From positions 35,403,115-35,467,114 of the forward strand of contig NC_134573.1 of NCBI RefSeq assembly GCF_050947875.1: a stretch of 64,000 bases of DNA. The letters run 5' to 3'. Position numbers and translations under genes: made by a program. Positions 14,259-24,971 of the stretch are shown here, one piece after another. Every line of letters starts with the position of its first letter. Positions within the stretch are counted from its first letter, which is position 1. Source of the stretch: Dermacentor variabilis. Its lineage: Eukaryota; Arthropoda; Arachnida; Ixodida; Ixodidae. Under the pieces are notes generated by a model that was not told the origin of the DNA, searched no databases, and saw nothing but the letters and a program-made list of their open reading frames with translations.

Positions 14259-15382
14259 GTAGTGGAGCCGTGCAGGGTAACGTTCCATTCTACCATCCTG
14301 GAACTCCATTCTCGGACGCTACCCTCCGCCATGCCGGAAGCCGACCAGCAGACTCTTCCATTGCCACCTGCCCCTTGCGCTGGCACAGTTCGCCAGCGGG
14401 AGCCTCCTATCTTCAGCGAAACCGACGACAACGACGTTGAAGAGCGGCTTTCGTCCTACGAACGGGTGAGCGTTCACAACAAATGGAATGACTCGGACAA
14501 ACTGGCTTACATATCATTCTACCTCGCGGGCGTGGGCAGTCTCTGGTTCAGAAATCATGAGAAGGATATCCGAACGTGGTCGGCGTTCAAGACGTCGATT
14601 ACGGAAGTATTTTACCGACCCGCCGTCAGGAAACTACGAGCCGAGCAGCGTTTGCGTACACGCGCACAGGACACGGGTGAGACATTCACCAGCTATATAG
14701 AAGACGTGCTAGATTTGTGCAGGCGCGTGAACGCTGCCATGACGGACGCGGACAAGATCAAGCACGTCATGAAGGGAATCGATGATGACGCGTTCCAGAT
14801 GCTTCTGGCCAAGGACCCGCGCACTGTTGGCGAAGTTATCAGCTTGTGCGAGAGCTATGCTGAATTACGTTAGCAGCGAGCTCTGACAAGGCGACATCCC
14901 ACACCAAATGCGGCGTCACTCTGCAGCCTGACCACCGGCCCAGAACAAGCCTCCCTGATAATCCAAATCAAGGACTTCGTCCGCGAAGAAGTCGCACGAC
15001 AGCTATCTCTGGTGTCCGTCACTGAGGAGTCTGCTAGCACTTTACCGTCTCATCTCCGTAACGTGATCCATGAAGAGGTCGCAGAAGCGCTGCCGGCTGT
15101 TCACCAGCAGGATGTTGTGACTACACCAGTCACTTATGCTACATTTGCTGCAATGGCCCCTCGCACTGTGCCCGTGCGTCGCTTCCAGGAGCCTGTGCAC
15201 CGCCCTCCCCCTCCCAACCCCTGGAACACCACTGCCATCACTAACCCATGGCGTATGCCGGACAATCGCCCTATATGCTTCGCATGTAGATGTCCCGGTC
15301 ATGTCGCAAGGTTCTGCCGCCGCCAATCGCAGGCGTTCGATGACGATCGCCGAGCGCCCTATAGCCGCGTTTACATGAATTC

Positions 15383-15490
15383 GACAACTGGCGCATCGCA
15401 TCGCATCACATCAACTTTCTAGCGCATCGCATTTATGTAAACTGGGCTAATGCGCCAGGAAAGCGCGTCACATTAATGCGCCAGGCAGGG
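15383..15490. repeat. Left subterminal repeat cluster of the Harbinger element
   Basis: Several copies of GCGCATCGCAT / TGGCGCAT / AATGCGCCAGG-like words occur in both orientations. A matching cluster lies at 20805-20895 near the other end. Such subterminal words are typical binding sites for the element's own proteins; that role is inferred. Confidence 0.7.
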
Positions 15491-15624
15491 GTGGATTGAG
15501 ACGAGTAAGTCGACTTTCGGAATGCATGTAAACGCGGTCGCATCGCATTAGGAATTATGAGAACGGAATTTGCTGCGGACCTGCTGCCCTCGCCGAGCTG
15601 CGGCACAGCAACATCCGCCAGAAA

Positions 15625-18222
15625 ATGGTAGCCCCGATGGAGACGCAGGATCCCGCCACAATGTGCTCGCCGCGAGTGTATTTTTCTGCGGAGGAAACGG
15701 CGGCCTTTCTAGCAATCATTAGTGAAATGAGAATAGGAGAGCTGCTGGACTCTCGGCGTCAGCGCAACCAAGTCCATTTTGTCCGTGTGGAAGAAGAAAT
15801 GCGCCGCCTAGGCTACATTTGGACGTGGCAACAACTTAGGACGCATGGGAAAAATTTGAAGGGGAAGTATAACAAAGTAAGTATATCTGTTTATTTTTTT
15901 CTATACCCAGTTCGTCGAGCTCGCAGACGGCGTTTCCGGCTTAGTGGCTGTGCTTAAGATATTGTTATTTTGTGTATACTACAGGAAAGAGAGTTGCAGA
16001 AGCTGAGTGGTGCGGCGCCGTCGAAGTGGCGCTGGTACAGTGAAATGAGCGCTATCCTATCCCACCGTCCTATGGTTGAAGCCCAGGAATACGACGTGGA
16101 TAGCGACGCAGTCAGCGAAGCGCAGGACAGCCAAACATCAGGTAAGAAATCATTTCATTAACTGCTAGGCTGTTACACATTCCGCAACGGCAGTGTAACA
16201 GCGCACTGGCGCTCTCGTTTGGTTAGCGTTTGCGGCCGCACGACGGCCAAACGACTTCGAGTAATATTGTAGTAGGTGAGAATGCTGCAACGTCTGGGCG
16301 CGGCGCAGCAGGCGCTGCAGTGTTGCAGGCGTCGCACGTCGATGGTGAACGAGTTGAGAGTAGCTGGAGAGCGTCGGGCGTTTTTATGTAAATAGATGCA
16401 AAAAAAAAAGAATTCGCTTTTCTCGCCAACCACTGCACCAAATTTAACGACGTTTGTTGCATTTAAAAGGAAAACGTAAAATATAGTGATTGTTCGTGCC
16501 GAGTTTTTTATTTGGGCCGTCAATTTTTTATTAAAAATTGCCAGAAATCCCAAATATTATACAAACGAAATTGTCAAGTTTGCAACTGTAACTCATAAAT
16601 GAAAAACGATATCAAAATTCTGTGCAATGTATGTCATAGTACATCTAAAGCGGACAAAAATAAGTTACACGTGAATCTAAAAAAAAATTTAGTAATATGG
16701 AAGTACAGCTTTTGCAGAACCATTGTGCACTACTTAACAAATTCATGTAAGATATTAATTTACATATCGAATTTGCCCGCTTTGAATGACGTAATGGATG
16801 CCGTTTACAGAACCGCGATATGCATTCTTGATGCAGAGCTATTAATTTGTAAACTTCGTGCTTCTGTTTTTCCTACTTTTTCAATTTTTGAAAATTGTAT
16901 TGCAAACTTCAAGCCCTAAATCGAAATTCTGCTACCAACAGTCACTAGAATTCAACTTCCTCTCAAATGCAACAAAGTTCATTAACATCGGTCCAATAGT
17001 TATCTACAGATTGTTATTCTACCTTTGATCGCAGTTTCCCTCTTAGCAAAATGTATGTGAAGATTTGTAGCAGTAAAATTTATTGCACGCCAACAATGTT
17101 TGTTACTGGCTTGCTAACATAATTTTATGCTGGATTGCAGAAAGAAGTGATGCCGACGGCTGGCAGCCTGAATCTGAAGGCAGAGCCCAGTCACCTGACG
17201 ACACGACCCTGTCGACTGAACGCAGCAGCGGCCACTCGCCTCAATGCAGTTCAGCTTGTAAGCGGGGATTGCTCAATTATGTTTTTACATGCAACTTGTG
17301 CGTATAAGATAAACACAATGGCAGGTTTGATAGCTGTCCTTGGGTTACATTACATTTAGTTTCTCGTGTAGAACCGCACTTGAACAGTCCATTGCAATAG
17401 TGTGTTTTGCTGTATGCCTGCAAATCAGTATGCTTACACAGTAGAAAGTTTTGAATGTCAAATGTACCACTTGCCAAGAACAGTGTATGACTGTCATGCA
17501 CCTGCAACCCGACTAGATACATACATGAATTGGTAATATCATATAAGCTTGGTATGTGCTACTCACCTGTTTTTATTTTGTAGGTATTAACTTGAAAAAA
17601 AAAACAGATTTTCTTTGTGCCACCCAGAAGCTAAATTTTCTACAATTTCTGCCAGAAGCCTGCGTCATTCACAATTTTCTCTTTATTATGTGCAGCAAGC
17701 AATGATTCGACTAGTTCTGCGCCACCAGCAAAACGTCCCATACGGGGAAAGTTAACGAAGCTTGCTGAGCTCATGCAAAAACAGCACAGCAGAAATGCCA
17801 ACATGCTCATGGAGCATGCTCAACTTGTGTTTGAGCAGCAAAAGCAGTTGATGAAAGAAAGCAATGATTCTTTCAAAGAAACGATGACAGGAATAACTGC
17901 TTCGTTCTTGCAAGGAACACAAAGTATGCTAGCACAGCTAATTAGTCAGTCTCCACAGGCATTTGTGCAGCCATCACCAACGTTTACGATTCCGCCAGTG
18001 TTTCAGAATCACACATGGGCTTTTGGACAAGTACCAAACCAATATAATCAGCCAGCGCAGCGAAGCAAAGCCGCAGCAAGTCATCGTGCACCAGTGTTCG
18101 GACAGTCTGAAGAAGCTGTAAACCCGTTGAGTGTGCAAGGTTATCCCGGAGTGGCTACAAATGTGGAAGTTTCCGGCGACACCCACACAGGAAAAGACCA
18201 GCCAGAGGACACTTTCGTGTGA
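15625..18222 (+). CDS. Harbinger SANT/Myb-like DNA-binding protein, four exons, intact
   Basis: In Harbinger transposition this partner protein binds DNA and helps bring the nuclease to the element and into the nucleus. Four exons are supported by consensus splice sites: 15625-15876 (donor GTAAGT), 15985-16141 (acceptor ACAG, donor GTAAGA), 17141-17257 (acceptor TGCAG, donor GTAAGC) and 17696-18222 (acceptor TGCAG, stop TGA). Their lengths sum to 1053 nt, so the frame stays open through all junctions and encodes 350 residues. The N-terminal half has the SANT/trihelix-like pattern with Trp-rich helices ('TWQQLRTHGKNLKGKYNK' across the first junction, then 'PSKWRWYSEM'). The C-terminal exon is helical and Gln-rich, followed by a low-complexity tail. 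An AATAAA lies at 18312. The start ATG could instead be the downstream Met at residue 5. Confidence 0.85.
16330..17035. mobile_element. Diverged MITE-B-like copy inside intron 2 of the SANT gene
   Basis: This stretch aligns through most of its length with MITE-B at 47883-48605. Shared blocks include 'ATTAAAAATTG', 'AGTACATCTAAAGCGGACAA', 'GCCGTTTACAGAACCGCGAT', 'CTTGATGCAGAGCTAT' and 'AACAGTCACTAGAATT'. Its termini are degraded: the left end keeps only traces of the inverted repeat and the right end diverges after about 17020. It therefore predates MITE-B's clean copy, or is truncated. Confidence 0.8.
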
Positions 18223-18371
18223 TAACATAATTTTTACTTTAGAGCACGAACAATGGGTTCAGGCTTGTGAACCCACTACCAAAGAGGATGCTGTATGTAC
18301 GTAACCGCCAAATAAACTTGTTCTTCAGTGTACATCTCTTAATTACACGTTGGTGAATATACCAACACCAT

Positions 18372-20690
18372 TCACCACGATGCAGATCGCAGTGGAAAAT
18401 GTGCTAAGTAATCGCACAAAAAGTCCCGCACTCCACAAGCAGACCTTGTGTTGACAGATCTCGTTGTAGGCTGCTGAAATACATTTTGCTCAGTGTCTCT
18501 CACATCTGCCATCCAAACATCAGCAACAGTGTCCCCCCTCTCTTCGCAAAAATTGTGCAATATGCACGCTGTAAGTATAATTTTAGGCATAAATTTGTAG
18601 TGGATATCAGCTTGCTTCAAGGTCACACGCCAGCGCCCTTTCAACCTTCCAAAAGCGTGAAAATGGTTCAAATGCCACTGGGATTACACTTACCGGCCTC
18701 GATCGTCCACTACTGCTTGCATATTATACGACGTCCACAACATTGCGTCCACTACTATGATATACATTAAACGATTCCTGTTCTCTAGATAGCTGTCCGT
18801 GGTAGGAGGTGTACCCTTGAAGTATCCATGGCAGAGAAGGATACGGTGGATCCCCTAGAAGCATGAAGGGAAGTGGTCTGCCTTGTAAAACCTTTTCTTC
18901 TTTTAGTAGCAGTTGGTCGCTCCTCTGGTACACAGAAGACAGCCTAAGAACGGTGGCATCGGCAGCACTACCTGGCACGCTGCATGTTACACTGCGAAAT
19001 CTGAAAAACAGAAGTTCATTTATTACGACTGTTACGATGCTGTAGTTATCGTAATCTCGTAATGCCTTACACCACTGCAAAGCAAGACATGCATAGTAAT
19101 TATGACACTTAACCAAGGACAAGCTTCTTATAGAATGAGCTTAAAGGGCTCAAAATGGTTCAAATGCCACTGGGATTACACTTACCGGCCTCGATCATCC
19201 ACTACTGCTTGCATATTATACGACGTCCACATCTTCCTATTGACAAAGTCCCGATAACCCTTCTTGGGCACCTTAATAATATGTGAGCCATCAATGGCCC
19301 CGAATATCTGTGGCAGGTGGCATCTCATTTCGAAATTTCTTGCTATAGCTTCCGCTTCTTCTTTGGAAGGCAGTCTTATGAATTGTTTGAGGTAACGATC
19401 CACAAGAGTACAGCACAACATATAAACACATTTTTTACACTGCTCTTATGAACACCGAACTGATTTGCAACGACTCGGTATTCGGACCAGCTCGCCATAC
19501 TATACAAAGCTATTGCCACTCTTTTTTCCAATGGAATTGGTTGTCGCACACAGTACTGCTTGGGCGACACAAATGGCGCCATCAGTTCGACTAGGTGGTT
19601 GAATGAACCACGACTCAGCCTGAAGTTTTCTTTGCAGTCAGCATCGGTGTACTCTTTTGCAACAATGCGTTCCCACCAGTCTGCAGAACGCGTCTTCATC
19701 AACACAGTTTTCTTCTTCTTTTGCATTTGCGATGAAATTCCTGCAGAATAAACAAGCCATTACAGTATACCTTGGTGCTGGAACAAGCACTACTGCAATA
19801 TCAAACCAGCACATTTTAAGAATAAAACCTATGTTACTCTTCGAGCTGCTTATCAAGTGTCAAACCTAACTGGCAACACTCATAACAGCAGGCATTCAAC
19901 AAAGCCAAACGAATGCACCACAGAGCAAGAGAATGATTGCCTAAAGCTATGTAATGTTATTTCAAAAGGAACACAAATAGAAATGAAATGTAGAGTCGTG
20001 ATCAAAACTTTGTGGCCCACGGCATTAGCCAGAAATTAAATATTTCAAGCGCAGCTACGCGGCCTGGAATTGGATGAATACATTGTATTGGGAAAACGCG
20101 CGCGTACACGTTCGCACTTGATTTCCGCCGGAAAAGCCAGGCTGCGAAACAAAAATTGAAACTCGCGGCACCTTTGGTCCCCATACTTTTGCTCACGACT
20201 GTACATGCATGGCACCACACATGCTTCAGGCAAGAAATTAATAACCGTGACGCACCTTACAAAACAACCTGCATTGAAATACTCAGAGATCACTTCAACT
20301 CATCATAACAACACGGCAAGCTACTTTTACGCTACCTGCAACAACACGCTTGACCTACGAACCCGCGAAGACTGAGTTGTGAGGCAACAACAATTGAATT
20401 CAGCTTGTTTAAAACGCACTTTCTTAGTAGCCCTACGAGCGCAAAGATGTGTTCTCACCTTGCATAAGAGCCCACTGGTTGACGGCCAAACTCGTCGCAA
20501 CTCCCGCTGCGTGCAAGCACTCCCTGCGGTAAGCTAACCAGATCTGGAGGCGACGCTGTTGCTGTGCTGTATGCAAGCGACAGTGTAGAGAAGGCCGTGA
20601 AAGTTCGTCCGCATCCACAACAAAAGCAAGAGACGCAAACGCAATGTTGCATTTGAAAACATCTTGATCGGAAATGGTACGCCAATGCAT
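18372..20690 (-). pseudogene. Harbinger DDE nuclease (transposase) gene, three exons, broken
   Basis: This is the DDE_Tnp_4-type nuclease that cuts and joins the transposon. Minus-strand exons are 20690-20459 (donor GTGAGA), 19740-19186 (acceptor CTGCAG, donor GTAAGT) and 19000-18372 (acceptor TTTTTCAG, stop TGA). The first catalytic Asp is in 'GAIDGS' and the second in 'LGDPPYPS'. Two lesions are visible. A T6 run at 19431-19436 is one base short, shifting the frame in the second exon. A 79-bp copied segment at 18660-18738 interrupts the third exon after 'SGRNVV', exactly where the catalytic Glu should be, and adds a stop. The frame afterwards ('AFGRLKGRW') is otherwise normal. The first-exon start is uncertain. 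It converges on the SANT gene with about 150 bp between stop codons. Confidence 0.88.
18660..18738. repeat. 79-bp copied segment (source 19152-19230)
   Basis: This segment equals 19152-19230 at 78 of 79 positions, in the same orientation. The source covers the end of nuclease exon 2, its GTAAGT donor and the start of the following intron. The copy sits in exon 3. The only difference is one A/G. A GTGGA word at the junction provides possible microhomology. Confidence 0.95.
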
Positions 20691-20804
20691 GCCGGCGCCG
20701 AGCCAAGAAAAAAAAAGGAGCGCGAAGCAGATGCGCCGGAAGCGGAAGCAACGCTGCTCTGCCTTTCGATGCGCGACACCGCGCGCGCCACCATCGCACC
20801 AAGG

Positions 20805-20895
20805 GTGATGCGCTACATGTAAACAGTGGCGCATCGCATTACGTGTGATGCGCTAGGAAAGGTGATGCGCTACTGGCGCATTCTGTCGCATTCAT
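20805..20895. repeat. Right subterminal repeat cluster of the Harbinger element
   Basis: GTGATGCGCTA, TGGCGCATCGCATTA and CTGGCGCATTCTG words recur here and match the cluster near the left end in sequence. Confidence 0.7.
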
Positions 20896-21089
20896 GTAAA
20901 CGCGGCTTATGTGCCGCCTGATTCAAATGCGCCTTCGCTCCCAGACTGATCGCCGTCCTCGCTTCGAACGCCTCCGATCACCCTCTCCACGTCGCCCATC
21001 GCTTTCCCCTATGCGTCGACGACCCGTCCCTCCGTCCCTAACGAAGAGGGAAACTAGACCACGCAGTTCCTGAGGCAAGAACTGCGCAA

Positions 21090-24000
21090 GTGTCGACATG
21101 CCGAAGTCCTCCTCCTTTACCTGCCAATTTCATTGATGTGTTTATCGAAAATGTCGCCACAGTCGCCCTCGTCGGTACCGGTGCCGCTATTTCAGTTATG
21201 GATGCCAGGTTTTGCCGTTCGCTTCGTAAAGTGACGACGCCTCTGTCTGGATTGTCGCTACGAACGGCGAGTGCTCAACCCATCTGCCCTACCGCTGCTT
21301 GCACTGCCCGTGTGACCATACAGGACGTTTTGTACACGATTGAATTCATAGTTCTTTCATCTTGCTCCCACGCCGTTATTCTAGGATGGGATTTTCTCTC
21401 ACGCCACAATGCCATCATCATTGCGCTCGGGCTGAGATTGAACTTTTTCACTTTGGTGACCTGGCCTCCATATATGCTCATCCTGCCGCTAAAATTCTCG
21501 TGAATGAAGACACGTGTCTTCCCCCGTGCTCTTCAGCATTCCTACCAGTCTTCTGTAGTACCATATCCGACGGGACGGTCTTCTTCATGCCCTCTCATCA
21601 CTTTGTTACCAGAAAAGCGCTTCCTTTGCCCTTTGCAGGTCTTGACCTTGCCGCCGGTGTCAGCACGATGCCCATTTCCAATTATCTTTCGTCGCCGTAT
21701 CACTGCTCTGCCGCGAATGCCTTGGTTACGTCGAGTCGGTCGATTCAACACGAATTGTCTCCGTCCTCAACGAAGTGCCTTCTACTGCCGACCATGAACT
21801 GAGTACCCTCTCCGTACCCGACTCAACATGGACTGGTGCGTTCAGCCCATTCATCGCCGAAGATCTGACGCACTCGCAGCGATCTGAACTTCTCGCAGTC
21901 CTTCAGCACTTCCGCCATTCTTTCGACGTTGCCCAAACATCTCTTGGCCGTGCATCGACGGTCGAGCATTACATCGACATTGGCTCTCACTCACCGCTGC
22001 GACAAAGACCATATCGCGTGTCCGCTACAGAACGTCGCGTCATTGCAGACCAGGTCGATGACATGCTCCGTCGAGGCGTCATGCAACCTTCCCAAAGCCC
22101 ATAGGCCTCTCCCGTGGTCCTCGTCACAAAAAAAGACGGTTCCATCCGCTTCTGTGTTGATTTTCGACGGTTGAACAAGATCACGCTGAAGGACGTCTAC
22201 CCCTTACCACGCATCGATGATGCTCTGGACTGTTTGCAGGGAGCCGAGTTCTTTTCTTCGCTGGATTTGCGATCAGGCTATTGGGAGGTTCCGATGGCAG
22301 AGGCCGATCGCCCAAAAACTGCCTTTGTTACACCAGACGGCTTGTATGAATTCACCGTCATGCCTTTCGGACTTTGCAACGCACCTTGCTACGTTCGAAA
22401 GAATGATGGATAATGTTCTGCATGGCCTCAGATGGAAAATCTGTCTTTGCTATCTTGACGACATTGTGGTGTTCGCCCCTGATTTCGCAACGCACGTGCT
22501 CCGCCTCCAGCACGTACTCACTTGCGTGACCAACGCCGGGATGCACCTTAACCTGAAGAAGTGTCGATTTGCTGTTCGTCAGCTCACAATTTTAGCCCAT
22601 GTCGTGTCAAAGGAGGGCATTCGCCCGGATCCCGAGAAGCTACGTGCTGTTGCTACGTTCCCAAAACCTACCACTATGAAAGAGCTACGCAGTTTTATCA
22701 GCCTCTGCTCTTACTTCCGGCGATTCGTTCGAACTTTTGCGTCAATTATATCGCCTCTCACGCAGCTCCTTGGCGGCGCCAGAGATCCCCCATCATGGTC
22801 TCCAGCGTGTGATGACGCCTTCAAAACCTTGCGCCGCCTTCTCACGACGCCACCCATTCTTCGCCATTTTGACCCTCAAGCGCCAACCGAAATCCATACC
22901 GATGCAAGCGGTGTAGGCCTTGGCGCTGTGTTGGCACAGCTTCAACATGGCCACACAGAATACGTCGTCGCATGCGCGAGTCGCACGTTAACCAAGGCAG
23001 AGACGAATTACAGCTTTACAGAAAAGGAGTGTTTGGCCATTGTGTGGGCGCTTGGCAAGTTTCGCCCATATTTATACGGCCGATCGTTTGACGTAGTGAC
23101 CGACCACAACGCACTATGTTGGCTGTCGACGCTCAAAGATCCATCGGGCCGCCTTGCCCGCTGGGCATTGCGAATCCAAGAATACGACATGCGCGTGGTT
23201 TACCGTTCCGGGCGAAAGCACTGCGACACTGACGCGCTATCCCGATCGCCGCTTCCCCCGAAGGCCAGTGACGACTCCACCTGCAAGTGTACATTATTCT
23301 CTCTGGACGTTCACACTATCGCTGCTGCACAGCGTAATGATCCCTGGACTGCATCTCTGCTAGACCTTCTCTCGGATACGTCGAAAGTTCCAGCGTCACG
23401 TACGCTTCGGCGCCAAGTTCCTCATTTTGCGATTCGCGACCACCTACTATATCGACGCAACTATGCCCCAGAGGGACGCACCTGGTTACTCGTCATTCCG
23501 TGAATCTTGCGATCTGAGCTCTGCTCCTCGTTCCTCGTCGACCCTCTGTGTGGCCACGCGGGAGTCTTCAAGACCTACGAAAGACTTCGACACCGCTATT
23601 ACTGGCGGGGAATGTACAATTTCGTTCGAAAGTTCGTCCGCTCTTGTCATGAGTGCCAACGCCGGAAAGCGCCACCACACAACTCCGCCGGTGAACTCCA
23701 GCCTTTACAATGCCCATCCCGACCCTTTGATCGCGTGGGTATAGATCTCTACGGGCCACTTCCGTTGACTCCTGCCGGCGACAGGTGGATAATCATTGCG
23801 GTAGACCACTTAACCCGGTATTCGGAGAGTGCTGCTCTACCAAATGCTACAGCGCAGGAGGTCGCCAATTTCATACTTCGTCGTTTTCTCCTTCGTCACG
23901 GAGGTCCACGTGAACTTTTAAGCGACAGAGGCCACGCCTTCTTATCTGAAGTCATCGAACGGCTGCTTGCTGAATGCGCCGTTGTTCATTAAATGCACTG

Positions 24001-24596
24001 TTTATCATCCACCGACTAACGGTACCACGGAACGCTTTAATCGAACTCTTGGTGACATGCTCGCCATGTATGTCTCACCTGATCACAATGATTGGGACCT
24101 AGTTCTTCCGTTTGTCACCTACGCCTACAACACCGCGACACAGGCCACTACCGGATTCTCACCCTTTTACCTTCTTTACGGCCGTCATCCTTCGCACACC
24201 ATCGACACCATTCTGCCCTACCGGCCGGAACCATCCGAATGCCTGCCAATCTCGGAAGCCGCCAGACAAGCAGAGGAATGTCGCCAGCTTGCCCGCCGAT
24301 TCACTTCGGACGACCAGAACCGCCAAAAAGCCGTTCACGATGCCCAGAACTCGACTTCCACTTTTCTCCCGGGCGCTCTCGTCTGGTTCTTAGTGCCACA
24401 CCGCACGCCTGGGCTCGCTTCAAAACTCCTTCCGAAGTACGACGGGCCATACCGCGTTCTCGAGAGAACATCAACCGTTAATTACCTGGTTGAGCCGCTA
24501 ACGCTACCGTCCGACATGCGACGTGGTAACCGCGAAGTCGTTCACGTTCAGCGTCTCAAGCCGTATCACAATTCTACCGTCCTTCCAGAAAACTAA
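21090..24596 (+). pseudogene. Gypsy-A pol (protease, RT, RNase H, integrase)
   Basis: The polyprotein would mature Gag, copy the RNA and integrate the cDNA. Domains in order: protease 21130-21480, where the catalytic Asp of the DTG triad is replaced ('ALVGTGAAIS'); RT 21840-22750 with 'YLDD' near 22450; RNase H 22870-23240 ('[16 protein letters not shown]', 'VTDHNALCW'); integrase 23500-24595 with the HHCC finger ('CHECQRRK'), Asp motifs 'VGIDLYGPL' and 'LLSDRGHAF', and the Glu-containing 'TTERFNRTLGDML'. A GPY-type tail ('KYDGPYRVLE') closes it. Damage includes a TAG near 22102, a frameshift near 22385, a TGA at 23501 and a frameshift near 23985. The segment 21480-21800 needs another frame change. 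Confidence 0.9.
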
Positions 24597-24632
24597 GTCG
24601 CCAGGATGGCTCCGTTATTTCCGCGGGGCCAT

Positions 24633-24774
24633 TGTAAGGAAGATGACGAACGTGCGCACAGAGTCAGCAGCATCGGCAGCATCAAGCGCGCAGCAGAGGC
24701 TCGAGCTCGGGAACTGCTCGGTGCATCCGAGGACCGGCGGTCACCACGAACCCCAATAAATCTCCTTTATAACA
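24633..24774 (+). repeat. 3' LTR of Gypsy-A
   Basis: It starts TGTAAGGAAGATGACG, contains AATAAA at about 24755, ends near AACA, and is followed by TATA. It matches 14116-14258. Confidence 0.92.
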
Positions 24775-24779
24775 TATAG

Positions 24780-24909
24780 CGTAATGAAGAAGAGTAGCCT
24801 GCGCCTCAGCAGCATCGCCGCTGGTATGAGTTCGTGGTTGCTGTCCTTGGCAGAACTCTTGTGACTGTTACGCAATCGCCTGCATGCATTGCTAATAAAT
24901 CTCTTAGCA
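24780..24909 (+). repeat. 5' LTR of Gypsy-B
   Basis: It begins (C)GTAATGAAGAAGAGTAGCC, a diverged form of TGTAACGAAGAGTAGCC at 36752. It has AATAAA at 24895 and ends CTTAGCA. The sequence AGTGGTGGAGGTGCTG follows at the primer-binding position, as in the 53.5-55.6 kb element. Confidence 0.8.
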
Positions 24910-24971
24910 AGTGGTGGAGGTGCTGAATTTCGATCAACCTGGAACTTCGGAGACGCACTCTACCCCCCATC

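Larger units (their letters stand above)
15363..20907. mobile_element. PIF/Harbinger DNA transposon, 5545 bp
   Basis: The ends are inverted: AGCCGCGTTTACATGAAT at the left and its reverse complement at the right. The flanking trinucleotide TAT is duplicated (15360-15362 and 20908-20910), as expected for this superfamily's 3-bp duplications. Inside are two convergent, spliced genes: a SANT/Myb-like protein (plus strand) and a DDE nuclease (minus strand). This is the standard two-gene PIF/Harbinger content. Both ends also hold clustered GCGCATCGCAT-type subterminal repeats. The host frame (gag) is restored exactly when the element and one TAT are removed. Confidence 0.93.
14331..21057 (+). pseudogene. 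Gypsy-A gag, split by the Harbinger insertion
   Basis: Gag is the structural protein that would package the element RNA. The ATG at 14331 opens a frame containing the retrotransposon-gag core ('YERVSVHNKW', 'LWFRNHEKDIRTWSAF', 'FTSYIEDVLDLCRRVN') and, near 15277-15318, a CCHC zinc knuckle ('CFACRCPGHVARFC'). The frame runs to the TAT codon at 15360-15362. It resumes in the same frame at 20911, after the inserted transposon, with the Pro/Arg/Ser-rich tail and a TAG at 21055-21057. Two in-frame nonsense codons, TAG at 14874-14872 region (codon ending 14873) and TGA at 20947-20949, inactivate it. Apart from the insertion and those stops it is complete. Confidence 0.88.
14116..24774 (+). mobile_element. 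Gypsy-A: full-length Ty3 element split by a Harbinger transposon
   Basis: Short LTRs bracket gag, protease, reverse transcriptase, RNase H and integrase in the usual Ty3 order. The internal region is interrupted at 15363-20907 by a DNA transposon; without it the element is about 5.1 kb. It is flanked by (TA)n on the left and TATA on the right. Gag and pol carry nonsense codons and frameshifts, so it is not autonomous now. Confidence 0.92.

Noticed and set aside
20433..20834. Long Arg/Cys-rich frame upstream of the nuclease as a separate gene
   Set aside because: The part ending at the GTGAGA donor fits as the first exon of the nuclease; the remainder is Harbinger subterminal sequence.
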